This document shows positions 1 to 6,189 of a stretch of 7,547 nucleotides of DNA, in pieces. The translations under genes were made by a program, and so were the position numbers. This DNA is from Burkholderiales bacterium. GTDB lineage: Bacteria; Pseudomonadota; Gammaproteobacteria; Burkholderiales; Usitatibacteraceae. The number at the start of each line of letters is the position of its first letter. The stretch's first letter is position 1. The stretch spans positions 1 through 7,547 of the forward strand of contig JAICTR010000130.1 in assembly GCA_025936275.1 (NCBI GenBank). The letters run 5' to 3'. The notes beneath the pieces were generated by a model. That model saw only the letters and a list, made by a program, of their open reading frames with translations. It had not been told where the DNA came from and did not search any database.

Positions 1-30
1 CCCCTTGGGGGAGGGTTGGGGAGGGGGTCG
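1..30 (-). repeat. Palindromic GC-rich repeat, copy A (cut by window edge)
   Basis: On the minus strand this reads as CCCTCCCC-AA-CCCTCCCCC-AAGGGG and then leaves the window. It matches the CCCTC(A/T)CCCCGGCCCTC-type palindromic element seen at 44-77, 85-119 and 981-1016, but in the opposite orientation. Only one arm and the loop are present, so its full length cannot be judged. Such elements are dispersed through many proteobacterial genomes between genes. No coding signal overlaps it. Confidence 0.6.
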
Positions 31-43
31 TGCACCACGATCT

Positions 44-77
44 ACCCTCACCCCGGCCCTCTCCCAAGGGAGAGGGA
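44..77 (+). repeat. Palindromic GC-rich repeat, copy B
   Basis: The element opens with ACCCTCACCCCGG and continues into a perfect 9-bp hairpin: arms CCCTCTCCC (57-65) and GGGAGAGGG (68-76) around a 2-nt AA loop. Copy C begins with the same 15 bases 41 nt later, so the two form a direct tandem pair. It lies beyond the rplY terminator, in non-coding DNA. No T-run follows, so it is not a classical intrinsic terminator. A role in mRNA 3'-end stability or protein binding is only a possibility. Confidence 0.75.
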
Positions 78-84
78 GAACTTG

Positions 85-125
85 ACCCTCACCCCGGCCC
101 TCGCCCACGGGAGAGGGAGCGCTTC
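85..125 (+). repeat. Palindromic GC-rich repeat, copy C
   Basis: This is the second unit of the tandem pair. Its arms are CCCTCGCCC (98-106) and GGGAGAGGG (109-117), with one G/A mismatch. The 12 bases after the stem core, AGGGAGCGCTTC (114-125), are identical to those in copy D at 1011-1022, almost 900 bp away. This means the repeated unit is longer than the hairpin itself. It abuts the T-rich tail of the rplY terminator. Confidence 0.72.
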
Positions 126-128
126 TCG

Positions 129-161
129 AAAACAAAACGCCCGCCGGAATGCCGGCGGGCG
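129..161 (-). terminator. Intrinsic terminator of the rplY transcript
   Basis: On the minus strand a perfect 10-bp GC stem (CGCCCGCCGG at 138-147 pairing with CCGGCGGGCG at 152-161, loop 148-151) is followed directly by TTTTGTTTTC. It begins about 20 nt after the rplY stop codon. GC stem, short loop and U-rich tail make this a strong Rho-independent terminator ending the leftward cluster. The plus-strand side has no matching T-tract, so it works in one direction only. Confidence 0.92.
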
Positions 162-180
162 CCCGTCCCCGCGACGCGGG

Positions 181-915
181 TTACTTCTTCTTCTCTTCCT
201 TCGCGGCAGGCTTCGCGGCTTCCTTGCCGCCCGCACCCCCCGCGGCCGGCTCCTCTTCCTTCGCCTTCTGCGCGGTGGTCGGAACCTCCGCCGCCGAAGG
301 CGCCGCCGACGTGGCCGCCGCTTCCGCCGCTTCCTCTTCCGCCGTCATCACGCGCGGGATCACCACGGTGGCGACGGTGGGATCCTCGCCCTTCGGCACG
401 ATCGGCTCGACGCCCGCCGGAAGCTGCAGCGAGGACAAGTGCAGCGAGTGGCCCGCCTGGAGGCTGCCGAGGTCCACCGTGATGTACTCCGGCAGGTCCT
501 TCGGCAGGCAGCGCACCTCCAGCTCGTTCATCACGTGCTGCACCAGGCCGCCCGCGATCTTCACGCCCGGCGAATTCTCCTGGTTCACGAAGTGCAGCGG
601 CACCTTCATGTGGATCTTCTTGTCCGCGGCCACGCGCTGGAAATCGACGTGCAGCACGCGCGGCTTCACCGGGTGCATCTGGTAATCGCGCAGGAGGACC
701 TGCGCCTTCTCGGTGCCCACCTCCATGTCGAGGATCGACGCGTGGAAGGCCTCCTGCTTGAGCTTCAGCAGCAGGTCCTTGTGGTCGAGCTCGATGGGTT
801 GGGCGTCCTTGCCCCCTCCGTAGAGGATTCCGGGCACTTTCTCCGTGCGGCGCAGGCGGCGGCTCGCACCCGTTCCCTGCAGCTTGCGCGGTTCGGCTTT
901 GATGGCGATCTTCAT
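181..915 (-). CDS. rplY: 50S ribosomal protein bL25 (L25/TL5/CTC type)
   Basis: This 244-residue protein is the long, two-domain form of bL25, which binds 5S rRNA in the large ribosomal subunit. The N-terminal L25 domain spans about residues 5-93 and includes [10 protein letters not shown] (27-36) and [10 protein letters not shown] (86-95). The TL5/CTC beta domain spans about 95-188 (PEYITVDLG at 142-150, [12 protein letters not shown] at 174-185). E. coli L25 is only about 94 residues and has the first domain alone. Residues 191-244 form a low-complexity tail, first Ala/Glu-rich and then Lys-rich, ending KEEKKK. The start at [11 protein letters not shown] is chosen because it matches the family N-terminus and has a GGAG Shine-Dalgarno five bases upstream (921-924). 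An upstream in-frame start at 1005 would be translated through a repeat and is unlikely. It is the last gene of the cluster and is followed by a strong terminator. Confidence 0.95.
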   Translation of the reverse strand: MKIAIKAEPRKLQGTGASRRLRRTEKVPGILYGGGKDAQPIELDHKDLLLKLKQEAFHASILDMEVGTEKAQVLLRDYQMHPVKPRVLHVDFQRVAADKKIHMKVPLHFVNQENSPGVKIAGGLVQHVMNELEVRCLPKDLPEYITVDLGSLQAGHSLHLSSLQLPAGVEPIVPKGEDPTVATVVIPRVMTAEEEAAEAAATSAAPSAAEVPTTAQKAKEEEPAAGGAGGKEAAKPAAKEEKKK

Positions 916-980
916 TTCGACTCCAGTTGTGCAACGCATCCGCGACCAGATTGCCTTGCGATCGAGGGTAATTGAGCCGG

Positions 981-1022
981 TACCCTCTCCCCGGCCCTCC
1001 CCCAAGGGGGAGGGAGCGCTTC
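981..1022 (+). repeat. Palindromic GC-rich repeat, copy D, between prs and rplY
   Basis: The element opens TACCCTCTCCCCGG and contains a perfect 9-bp hairpin: CCCTCCCCC (995-1003) and GGGGGAGGG (1006-1014) around AA. It shares the tail AGGGAGCGCTTC with copy C. In the leftward mRNA it forms a strong stem-loop that starts about 10 nt after the prs stop codon. There is no U-tract, so full termination is not expected. It may protect the prs 3' end or modulate the prs:rplY ratio; that is inference. The rest of the 108-bp prs-rplY gap shows only the rplY Shine-Dalgarno. Confidence 0.75.
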
Positions 1023-1023
1023 A

Positions 1024-1974
1024 CTACTCCACGAAAAGAGAGCTCACCGAGCTCTCCTCGCAAATCCTTCGCATCGTTTCCGCCAGCAGCTCGGCGACGC
1101 TCACCTGGCGGATCTTCGGGCACGCCTCGGCATCGGGACGCAGCGGAATCGTGTCCGTCACCACCAGCTCGTCGATCACCGAGTTGGCGATGCGCTCGAC
1201 CGCGGGACCGGAAAGCACGGGGTGCGTGCAATACGCCACCACGCGCACCGCGCCCTGCTCCTTCAGCGCCTTGGCCGCCTCGCACAGCGTGTTCGCGGTA
1301 TCGACCATGTCGTCCATGATCACGCAGGTGCGGCCGTTCACGTCGCCGATGATGTTCATCACGGTCGCGACGTTCGGCCGCGGGCGCCGCTTGTCGATGA
1401 TCGCGAGGTCGCTCTCGAGGCGCTTGGCGATGGCGCGTGCACGCACCACACCGCCCACGTCCGGCGACACGACCACCTGGTTCTTGTATCCGTGCTTCCA
1501 CAAATCCCCGAGGAGGATCGGCGTCGCGTAGACGTTGTCCACCGGGATGTCGAAGAAGCCCTGGATCTGGTCGGCGTGCAGGTCCATCGTCAGCAGCCGG
1601 TTCACACCGGCAACCGTGAGCATGTTCGCGACGACCTTCGCGGAGATCGCGACCCGCGCGCTCCGCGGTCGCCGATCCTGCCGCGCATAGCCGAAGTACG
1701 GGATCGCCGCGGTGATGCGCGCGGCGCTCGAGCGGCGCAGCGCATCGACCATGATGCACATCTCCATCAGGTGGTCGTTGGTCGGCGCGCACGTGGACTG
1801 CAACACGAAGACGTCCTTGCCGCGCACGTTCTCCAGGAGCTCGACCATTACCTCGCCGTCGCTGAAGCGAGAGACGGTCGCCTTGCCGAGCTGCACGTTG
1901 AGGTGCTTCGCCACCTTCTGCGCGAGACGCGGATTGGCGTTCCCCGTGAACACCATCAGGTTGTCGAAGGCCAT
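1024..1974 (-). CDS. prs: Ribose-phosphate pyrophosphokinase (PRPP synthetase)
   Basis: Prs transfers pyrophosphate from ATP to ribose 5-phosphate to make PRPP, the precursor of purine, pyrimidine, NAD, histidine and tryptophan synthesis, in the cytosol. The 316-residue length is normal for class I enzymes. Visible motifs are the FSDGE nucleotide loop (37-41), YARQDR (96-101), the metal-site His in [11 protein letters not shown] (H133), [11 protein letters not shown] (170-180), the flexible catalytic loop starting KRR (195-197), and the PRPP-binding motif [13 protein letters not shown] (218-230). The last reads DTANT where many relatives have DTAGT or DTGGT. The start at MAFDNLMVF fits the family N-terminus. 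The Shine-Dalgarno is weak, with only GAGA-like bases upstream. It lies 41 bp after tRNA-Gln and 108 bp before rplY, a widely conserved arrangement. Confidence 0.97.
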   Translation of the reverse strand: MAFDNLMVFTGNANPRLAQKVAKHLNVQLGKATVSRFSDGEVMVELLENVRGKDVFVLQSTCAPTNDHLMEMCIMVDALRRSSAARITAAIPYFGYARQDRRPRSARVAISAKVVANMLTVAGVNRLLTMDLHADQIQGFFDIPVDNVYATPILLGDLWKHGYKNQVVVSPDVGGVVRARAIAKRLESDLAIIDKRRPRPNVATVMNIIGDVNGRTCVIMDDMVDTANTLCEAAKALKEQGAVRVVAYCTHPVLSGPAVERIANSVIDELVVTDTIPLRPDAEACPKIRQVSVAELLAETMRRICEESSVSSLFVE

Positions 1975-2015
1975 CGTCTCGGTCTCGCGCGTTCTCTTCG
2001 GCGTTGAGTTAGGGG

Positions 2016-2089
2016 CAGGGGAGGAAGGATTCGAACCCTCGAATGCCGGAATCAAAATCCGGTGCCTTAACCAACTTGGCGACTCCCCT
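2016..2089 (-). tRNA. tRNA-Gln (anticodon UUG)
   Basis: The 74-nt cloverleaf folds fully. The acceptor AGGGGAG/CTCCCCT has seven pairs. The D stem is GCC/GGC, the anticodon stem CCGGA/TCCGG with loop TTTTGAT gives anticodon TTG (2053-2055), and the T arm is GAGGG/CCTTC around TTCGAAT with one G-U pair. The discriminator is G73, as in E. coli tRNA-Gln, and the anticodon stem and variable loop CATTC match that tRNA. The first pair is A1-U72 rather than the E. coli U1-A72. CCA is not encoded (CCC follows), so it must be added after transcription. It sits in the same orientation between ispE (31 bp) and prs (41 bp) with no terminator on either side, so it is probably excised from the operon transcript. 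Confidence 0.97.
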
Positions 2090-2093
2090 ACGG

Positions 2094-2115
2094 CCGCGCC
2101 GCTCGACTGGCGCGG
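2094..2115 (-). other. Small inverted repeat between ispE and tRNA-Gln
   Basis: CCGCGCC (2094-2100) and GGCGCGG (2109-2115) form a 7-bp stem with an 8-nt loop, ending a few bases before the tRNA 5' end. No T-run follows it on the minus strand, so it is not an intrinsic terminator. It could be a processing or spacing structure for release of the tRNA, or chance in GC-rich DNA. Confidence 0.35.
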
Positions 2116-2120
2116 TTTGC

Positions 2121-2969
2121 TTAAGCTCCTGCGCGCAATGGGTGATGCGTGAGCCCTTGCGCGACGAATCCTTCCATTCCGGCGGGCCGCTCGCCCAGCA
2201 CACGCCGCGCCTCCGCTTCGCTGTCGAACGCCGCGAAGACGCAACTGCCGGAGCCCGTCATGCGCGCATCGCCGCGATCATGCAGCCACTCCAGATGCTC
2301 GCGAACCACGGGATGGCGGCGGGTGACCACGGCTTCGAGGTCGTTGTGGAACCGCCCCCGAGGCTGCGCCGAAAAGTCTTCCATTTTAAGGGCTTCCGTA
2401 TCGCGGGTCAATTCGGGCGCGGCGAAAATCGCGGCGGTCGGCACCTCGACCGGCGGCACCAGCACCACGTACCAGCGGTGCGGCACCTCGATCGGCGTGA
2501 TGCGCTCGCCGATGCCCTCGACCCATGCCGGCCGGCCGACGATGAAGAACGGCACGTCCGCCCCCAGCGTCGCGCCCACGCCGCGCAACGCCTCGTCGCC
2601 GAGATTCGTGGCCCACAGCCGGTCGAGCGCCATCAGCACCGTCGCGGCATCGGAGCTGCCGCCGCCCAGGCCGGCCCCCATGGGGATGCGCTTCTCCACC
2701 TCGATCTCCGCGCCCATCGGCGTGCCCGTGAGCTCCTTCAGCGCGCGCGCCGCACGCACCGCCAGATCCTGCTCCGACGGCACGCCGGGCACATCGTTCA
2801 CGCGCGCGATCGCGCCGTCCGCGCGCACGCGGATGCGGATCGCATCGCAGCGGTCGATGGGCACGAAGACGCTCTGCAGCAGGTGGTAGCCGTCCGCGCG
2901 CCGGCCGACGACGTGCAGGAAGAGGTTCAACTTCGCCGGGGCCGGATAGTCGGGACCGGGAAGGCGCAT
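2121..2969 (-). CDS. ispE: 4-diphosphocytidyl-2-C-methyl-D-erythritol kinase
   Basis: IspE is a cytosolic GHMP-family kinase. It phosphorylates CDP-methylerythritol with ATP in the MEP (non-mevalonate) pathway to isopentenyl diphosphate. The 282-residue length is typical. Motifs are [10 protein letters not shown] near the N-terminus, with the conserved substrate-site Lys at 13. The glycine-rich ATP loop [14 protein letters not shown] is at 96-109. GADVPFF (136-142) carries the catalytic Asp 138, and the C-terminal GHMP motif [12 protein letters not shown] is at 237-248. The ATG is separated from the lolB stop by a single base (TGA-G-ATG), so translation is probably coupled to lolB. tRNA-Gln follows 31 bp downstream. 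Confidence 0.97.
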   Translation of the reverse strand: MRLPGPDYPAPAKLNLFLHVVGRRADGYHLLQSVFVPIDRCDAIRIRVRADGAIARVNDVPGVPSEQDLAVRAARALKELTGTPMGAEIEVEKRIPMGAGLGGGSSDAATVLMALDRLWATNLGDEALRGVGATLGADVPFFIVGRPAWVEGIGERITPIEVPHRWYVVLVPPVEVPTAAIFAAPELTRDTEALKMEDFSAQPRGRFHNDLEAVVTRRHPVVREHLEWLHDRGDARMTGSGSCVFAAFDSEAEARRVLGERPAGMEGFVAQGLTHHPLRAGA

Positions 2970-2970
2970 C

Positions 2971-3498
2971 TCAGTCGGCGAGCGCGCGATAGCTGTCCAC
3001 GACGAGGCGCACCACGGTGTCGTCCTTCTTCACCGTGATCCGCTTGGCGAGCGTGACGGCACCCGCGGCCTGTGTCTCGTCGATGTGAAACGTCCAGCCG
3101 GGCGGCGGATTCGCGGGCGGCGTGCCGTGCAGCGCATGCGCGAGCGCATCGGGATCGAGGGCCACGCCGAGCGCCTTTTCGGTGAGCGCCGCGAAGCTCG
3201 GCGCATCGACGCTATCGCCGCCCGCCTGCGTGAGCGTCGCGCCCGAAGGGCTCGACTCGATGCGCGCAACCTCGTTGCCGAGGGGCGAGGCGATGACCCA
3301 CGTATCCGCGTGACCGCGCCGCGTCCAGCGCAACTGCGCGATGTCGCTGCGGCCTTCGTGGCGCACCGCGAGGCGGCCCGTCATCTCGAAGGACGACGGC
3401 ACCGCGGCGAGGGGGGGAATCGGCGTTTCGGGCGGGGCGAACGCCGCGCAGGCGGCGAGGAGCAGCGCGGCGGCGGCCGCGGCGAGGCGCCCGATCAC
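2971..3498 (-). CDS. lolB: Outer-membrane lipoprotein LolB
   Basis: LolB is the outer-membrane receptor that takes lipoproteins from the periplasmic carrier LolA and inserts them into the inner leaflet. The N-terminus has a short charged and hydrophobic segment and the lipobox LAAC, with Cys17 as the lipidated residue. Ala at +2 does not give an inner-membrane retention signal. The mature part has FEMTGRLAV (37-45), Trp58 and SPLG (71-74), as in LolB. At 175 residues it is shorter than the E. coli protein (about 207). The segment LAHALHGTPP (119-128) has Ala where I remember E. coli LolB having Trp. The start is a GTG, chosen because it gives a proper lipoprotein signal; no Shine-Dalgarno is visible in the 16-base gap after the TPR gene. 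Position directly before ispE supports the call. Confidence 0.88.
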   Translation of the reverse strand: MIGRLAAAAAALLLAACAAFAPPETPIPPLAAVPSSFEMTGRLAVRHEGRSDIAQLRWTRRGHADTWVIASPLGNEVARIESSPSGATLTQAGGDSVDAPSFAALTEKALGVALDPDALAHALHGTPPANPPPGWTFHIDETQAAGAVTLAKRITVKKDDTVVRLVVDSYRALAD

Positions 3499-3514
3499 AG
3501 CCGCGGCCCGGGGG

Positions 3515-5209
3515 TCAGTTGCTCTGGTACTTCTGGATGATCGCGAGCAGCGACTCGTGGTTCGGGTTCTCCGAGAGCGCCGTCTGCCAGATCTTGCGCG
3601 CCCGGTCGTGCTGCCCGCTCTTCCACAGCACCTCGCCCAGGTGCGCCGCGATCTCCGGATCCGGCCGCGCGGAGTACGCCTGCTGCAGCTGCTTCAGCGC
3701 CTGCTGCACGTGCCCCATGCGGTACTCGACCCAACCCATGCTGTCCTGGATGAACGGGTCGTCGGGCATCAGCTTGTAGGCCTTGTCGATGAGCTGCTTC
3801 GCTTCCTGCAAGCGATCGGTCTTCTCGGCGAGCGTATAGCCGAGCGCGTTGTAGGCGTGGGCGTAATCGGGCTTCATCTCGATCACGCGCTTGAGATCCG
3901 CCTCCATCACGTCGAGCTTGTCGATGCGCTCCGCGGACATCGCGCGGTCGTAGAGCAGCTCGTACGAATCGGGATACTTCGCGACCGCCTTCGAGAGCAT
4001 GTCGTAGGTCTCGCGCCACTCTTTCGCGTCGCGCAGCAGCTGCGCCTCCACCTGGATGATCTGGATGCGATCCTCGGTGGAGCGCGGCTCGATCTTGTGC
4101 AGGTACTCGCGGCCCGCGGCGAGGCCCTGTTGCCGGCCGATCAGCGTCGCGATCTTCAACTGGGCGCGCACCCAATCGGCGGAATCGACGCGCTTGTACC
4201 AGTCGATCGCCTCGTCGTAGCGCTTGAGCCCCTCGGCCGCCTGCCCCATGCCGAGATAGATCGCGGCGGGCTCGCGGTAGTTGAGCTTCAACGCGCGCGT
4301 GAACGAGGTCTGCGCGTCGGCGTAATCCTCGAGCTGCAGCGAGAGAAGGCCGATGGCATAAACGGCCTGCGCATCGTCGTGCGTGATCGCATCGACTTCG
4401 CGGAACTGCTCGCGCGCCTCGGCGAGCTTGCGCTCGCCGGCGAGCTCGCGGCCGAGCTGCATGCGTACCTCGATCGACGACGGATGGCTCGCGACGAACG
4501 ATTGGTAGAACGGGATGACCTTCGATGCATCGGTGCGGCGCAGCACCTGCGCCTTGAGGATCGCCGCCGGCTCCCAGCCCGGGTTCGCCGCGAGCGCGGC
4601 ATCCGCCTCCGCGGAAGCGTCGTCGTTCTTGCCGGCCACGAGCGCCGCCACGCCGTTCGCGTAGCGCGCCTCCGCCATCGCCGCGTACGGCGCGGTGACG
4701 TTGCGCGTGGCATCGAGCACCGCGGTCTTGTCGGGGAACTTGCCGAAGAGATGCGAGAGCTGCATGAGCAGGCCCGCGCGATCGGTGCTCTTGGCGAGGA
4801 TCTGCTCGATGAGCCCTTCGGCCTTCTTCAGGTTGCCGTCGTTCGCGAGCAGCGCCGCCATGATCTCGCGGGCGAGCGAGGATTCGGGATCCAGCTCGAG
4901 GAGCAGCGTCGCGTTTTCCAGCGCGGGGCCGAACTCGCGCGCCTTGATGGCGGTTTCCACCGCGCGCCGGGCGATCGCGGGGTCGCGCAGCTCGCGCGCG
5001 AGGCGCGCGTAGATGGCGAGCGCGCCATCGGTGTCGCCGCGCTGCGCCGCGAACTCGGCCACGAGGTATTCGTACATCGCGTCCGAGCGCGTCGCCGCGT
5101 CGTCGGTCGCCGCATCGTCGCCCACCTGCTCCTGCTGCGCCCATGCCGGCACGGCGATCGCGATCGCCAACGCCGCCGCAAGGCCCGTCCACCGAATCTT
5201 CAACCCCAT
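3515..5209 (-). CDS. Secreted TPR-repeat protein (LbcA-like by position)
   Basis: This 564-residue protein begins with a classical Sec signal peptide: KIRW, then a hydrophobic Leu/Ala/Ile core, and a likely cleavage after AWA at residue 24 (AWA|QQ). The rest is mostly helical tetratricopeptide-like repeats. The clearest lie at about 281-311, 314-345, 412-447, 448-482 (AYNALGYTLAEKTDRLQEA) and 486-517, with a further helical pair to 550. TPR scaffolds bind other proteins, so a periplasmic adaptor role is likely. The gene precedes lolB and ispE, as does PA4667 (LbcA) in Pseudomonas aeruginosa, a lipoprotein partner of the protease CtpA. I recall that link and did not search it. No lipobox Cys is present here. 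The start is supported by a GGGGAG Shine-Dalgarno (5219-5224) nine bases upstream. An open frame continues upstream to 5569 but overlaps mutM on the other strand and is rejected. Confidence 0.85.
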   Translation of the reverse strand: MGLKIRWTGLAAALAIAIAVPAWAQQEQVGDDAATDDAATRSDAMYEYLVAEFAAQRGDTDGALAIYARLARELRDPAIARRAVETAIKAREFGPALENATLLLELDPESSLAREIMAALLANDGNLKKAEGLIEQILAKSTDRAGLLMQLSHLFGKFPDKTAVLDATRNVTAPYAAMAEARYANGVAALVAGKNDDASAEADAALAANPGWEPAAILKAQVLRRTDASKVIPFYQSFVASHPSSIEVRMQLGRELAGERKLAEAREQFREVDAITHDDAQAVYAIGLLSLQLEDYADAQTSFTRALKLNYREPAAIYLGMGQAAEGLKRYDEAIDWYKRVDSADWVRAQLKIATLIGRQQGLAAGREYLHKIEPRSTEDRIQIIQVEAQLLRDAKEWRETYDMLSKAVAKYPDSYELLYDRAMSAERIDKLDVMEADLKRVIEMKPDYAHAYNALGYTLAEKTDRLQEAKQLIDKAYKLMPDDPFIQDSMGWVEYRMGHVQQALKQLQQAYSARPDPEIAAHLGEVLWKSGQHDRARKIWQTALSENPNHESLLAIIQKYQSN

Positions 5210-5218
5210 CGTCCGTCG

Positions 5219-5224
5219 CTCCCC
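5219..5224 (-). promoter_or_regulatory. Shine-Dalgarno of the TPR gene
   Basis: GGGGAG on the minus strand, nine bases before the ATG at 5207-5209. It decides the start against several longer in-frame alternatives upstream. Confidence 0.65.
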
Positions 5225-5244
5225 GCCCGCCGGTCGGCGCGCGT

Positions 5245-5262
5245 CGTTCCTATCATAGAACG
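5245..5262 (-). promoter_or_regulatory. Candidate -10 box and inverted repeat upstream of the TPR gene
   Basis: The minus strand has TATGAT (5257-5252), a good match to a sigma-70 -10 box, about 43 bases before the TPR start codon. No convincing -35 box lies 16-18 bases further upstream. The box sits inside an imperfect palindrome, CGTTC-c-TAT-c-ATAGAACG, with 8-bp arms and one bulged base. This could be an operator covering the promoter. Both readings are inference from short sequence. Confidence 0.4.
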
Positions 5263-5329
5263 ATTCGTCGCCTTTCGACGCGTCCTGTAAGGGTCCATCC
5301 GACCCGGGTGTAGGACTCGTCCGGCCCCG

Positions 5330-5335
5330 TATAAT
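5330..5335 (+). promoter_or_regulatory. Candidate -10 box of the mutM promoter
   Basis: A perfect TATAAT lies 38 bases before the mutM ATG, in an AT-poor context where chance matches are rare. Transcription would start near 5342 and give a leader of about 32 bases. The -35 region (about 5307-5313, GGTGTAG) is a poor match to TTGACA. The ribosome binding site before mutM is weak (AAGCGA at 5361-5366). Confidence 0.5.
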
Positions 5336-5373
5336 CGACCGGGAAAAGTACTTGATTTGCAAGCGATCCGACC

Positions 5374-6189
5374 ATGCCCGAGCTGCCTGAAGTGGAGACC
5401 ACGCGGCGCGGCCTCCTGCCCCATGTGGTGGGCCGCCGCATCCGCTCGGTCGTGGTGCGCAATCCCCGGCTGCGCTGGCCGGTGCCGCGCGACCTCGCGC
5501 GCCGCCTCCAGGGGGAGGAAGTGCTCGACGTGCGCCGGCGCGGCAAGTACCTGCTCTTCGACTGCGCACGCGGCCATCTGCTGGTCCATCTCGGCATGTC
5601 GGGCCGGCTGACGCTCGTGCCCGAGGGCACCGCGCCGCGCGCGCACGATCACGTCGACCTGTGCTTCGAAAGCGGGCGGTCGCTGCGCCTCACCGACCCG
5701 CGCCGCTTCGGCGCGATGCTGTGGATCGGAGGAAAGGCCGAAGACCATGCGCTGCTGCGCGGCCTCGGGCTCGAGCCGTTCGATCCCGCATTCACCGGCG
5801 AGGCGCTGCATCGCAAGGCGCGCGGCCGGCGCGTCGCGGTGAAGCAGTTCCTGATGGATTCGCGCGTGGTGACCGGCGTGGGAAACATCTACGCGAGCGA
5901 GGCGCTGTTCAACGCGGGCGTGCATCCGTCACGGAGCGCGGGGCGCATCTCGCGCGAGCGCTGGGACCGCATCGCCGCCGCCGTGCGCTCGACGCTCGAG
6001 CGCGCGCTCGCCGCGGGCGGCACGACGCTGCGCGACTTCGCTTCCGCGGAGGGCCACGCGGGCGCGTTCCAGCACCAGCGCGCGGTGTACGGACGCGAAG
6101 GAAAGCCCTGCCCCGTGTGCCGGACGCCGATCCGCGCGCTGCGCCAGGGCCAGCGCTCGACCTTCTACTGCCCGAAATGCCAGCGATGA
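5374..6189 (+). CDS. mutM: Formamidopyrimidine-DNA glycosylase (Fpg/MutM)
   Basis: MutM removes 8-oxoguanine and ring-opened purines from DNA and cuts the strand by beta/delta elimination (base excision repair). The 271-residue length is standard. The N-terminus MPELPEVET supplies the catalytic Pro2 and Glu3. The conserved beta-hairpin Lys is in RRGKYLLF (K58). HLGMSGRL (72-79) carries the void-filling Met75, and TDPRRFG (107-113) the intercalation-loop Arg and Phe. KQFLMDSRVVTGVGNIYASEALF (157-179, signature in its second half) is the helix-two-turn-helix region. A C-terminal zinc finger has Cys246-Cys249 and Cys266-Cys269, with QGQRSTFYC carrying the conserved Arg. All key residues are intact. 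It is transcribed divergently from the TPR gene and overlaps the next gene by four bases. Confidence 0.98.
   Translation: MPELPEVETTRRGLLPHVVGRRIRSVVVRNPRLRWPVPRDLARRLQGEEVLDVRRRGKYLLFDCARGHLLVHLGMSGRLTLVPEGTAPRAHDHVDLCFESGRSLRLTDPRRFGAMLWIGGKAEDHALLRGLGLEPFDPAFTGEALHRKARGRRVAVKQFLMDSRVVTGVGNIYASEALFNAGVHPSRSAGRISRERWDRIAAAVRSTLERALAAGGTTLRDFASAEGHAGAFQHQRAVYGREGKPCPVCRTPIRALRQGQRSTFYCPKCQR

Noticed and set aside
1..130. CRISPR-like array from the spaced palindromic repeats
   Set aside because: Only two tandem units with variable arms, one inverted partial copy and no unique spacers of even length; there are no cas genes. It fits a dispersed intergenic palindromic element.
916..1005. 30-codon upstream extension of bL25
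   Set aside because: It would be translated from inside repeat copy D and lacks family similarity. [11 protein letters not shown] has the GGAG site and matches the family N-terminus.
89..1792. A 567-codon minus-strand open frame spanning rplY and most of prs
   Set aside because: It is out of frame with both clearly recognised genes and its product is an Arg/Gly/Ala-rich shadow with no domain.
1712..2152. Plus-strand protein with the segment [23 protein letters not shown]
   Set aside because: The segment is the translation of the antisense strand of tRNA-Gln, a common false annotation.
3341..5290. A 649-codon open frame on the plus strand antisense to the TPR and lolB genes
   Set aside because: It is opposite a gene with a signal peptide, TPR motifs and a Shine-Dalgarno. 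Its translation is rich in Arg, His, Leu and Val with no recognisable domain, as expected from shadow frames in high-GC DNA.
5210..5569. N-terminal extension of the TPR protein by 120 codons
   Set aside because: It would overlap mutM on the opposite strand and bury the signal peptide. The internal ATG has a good Shine-Dalgarno and a proper Sec signal.
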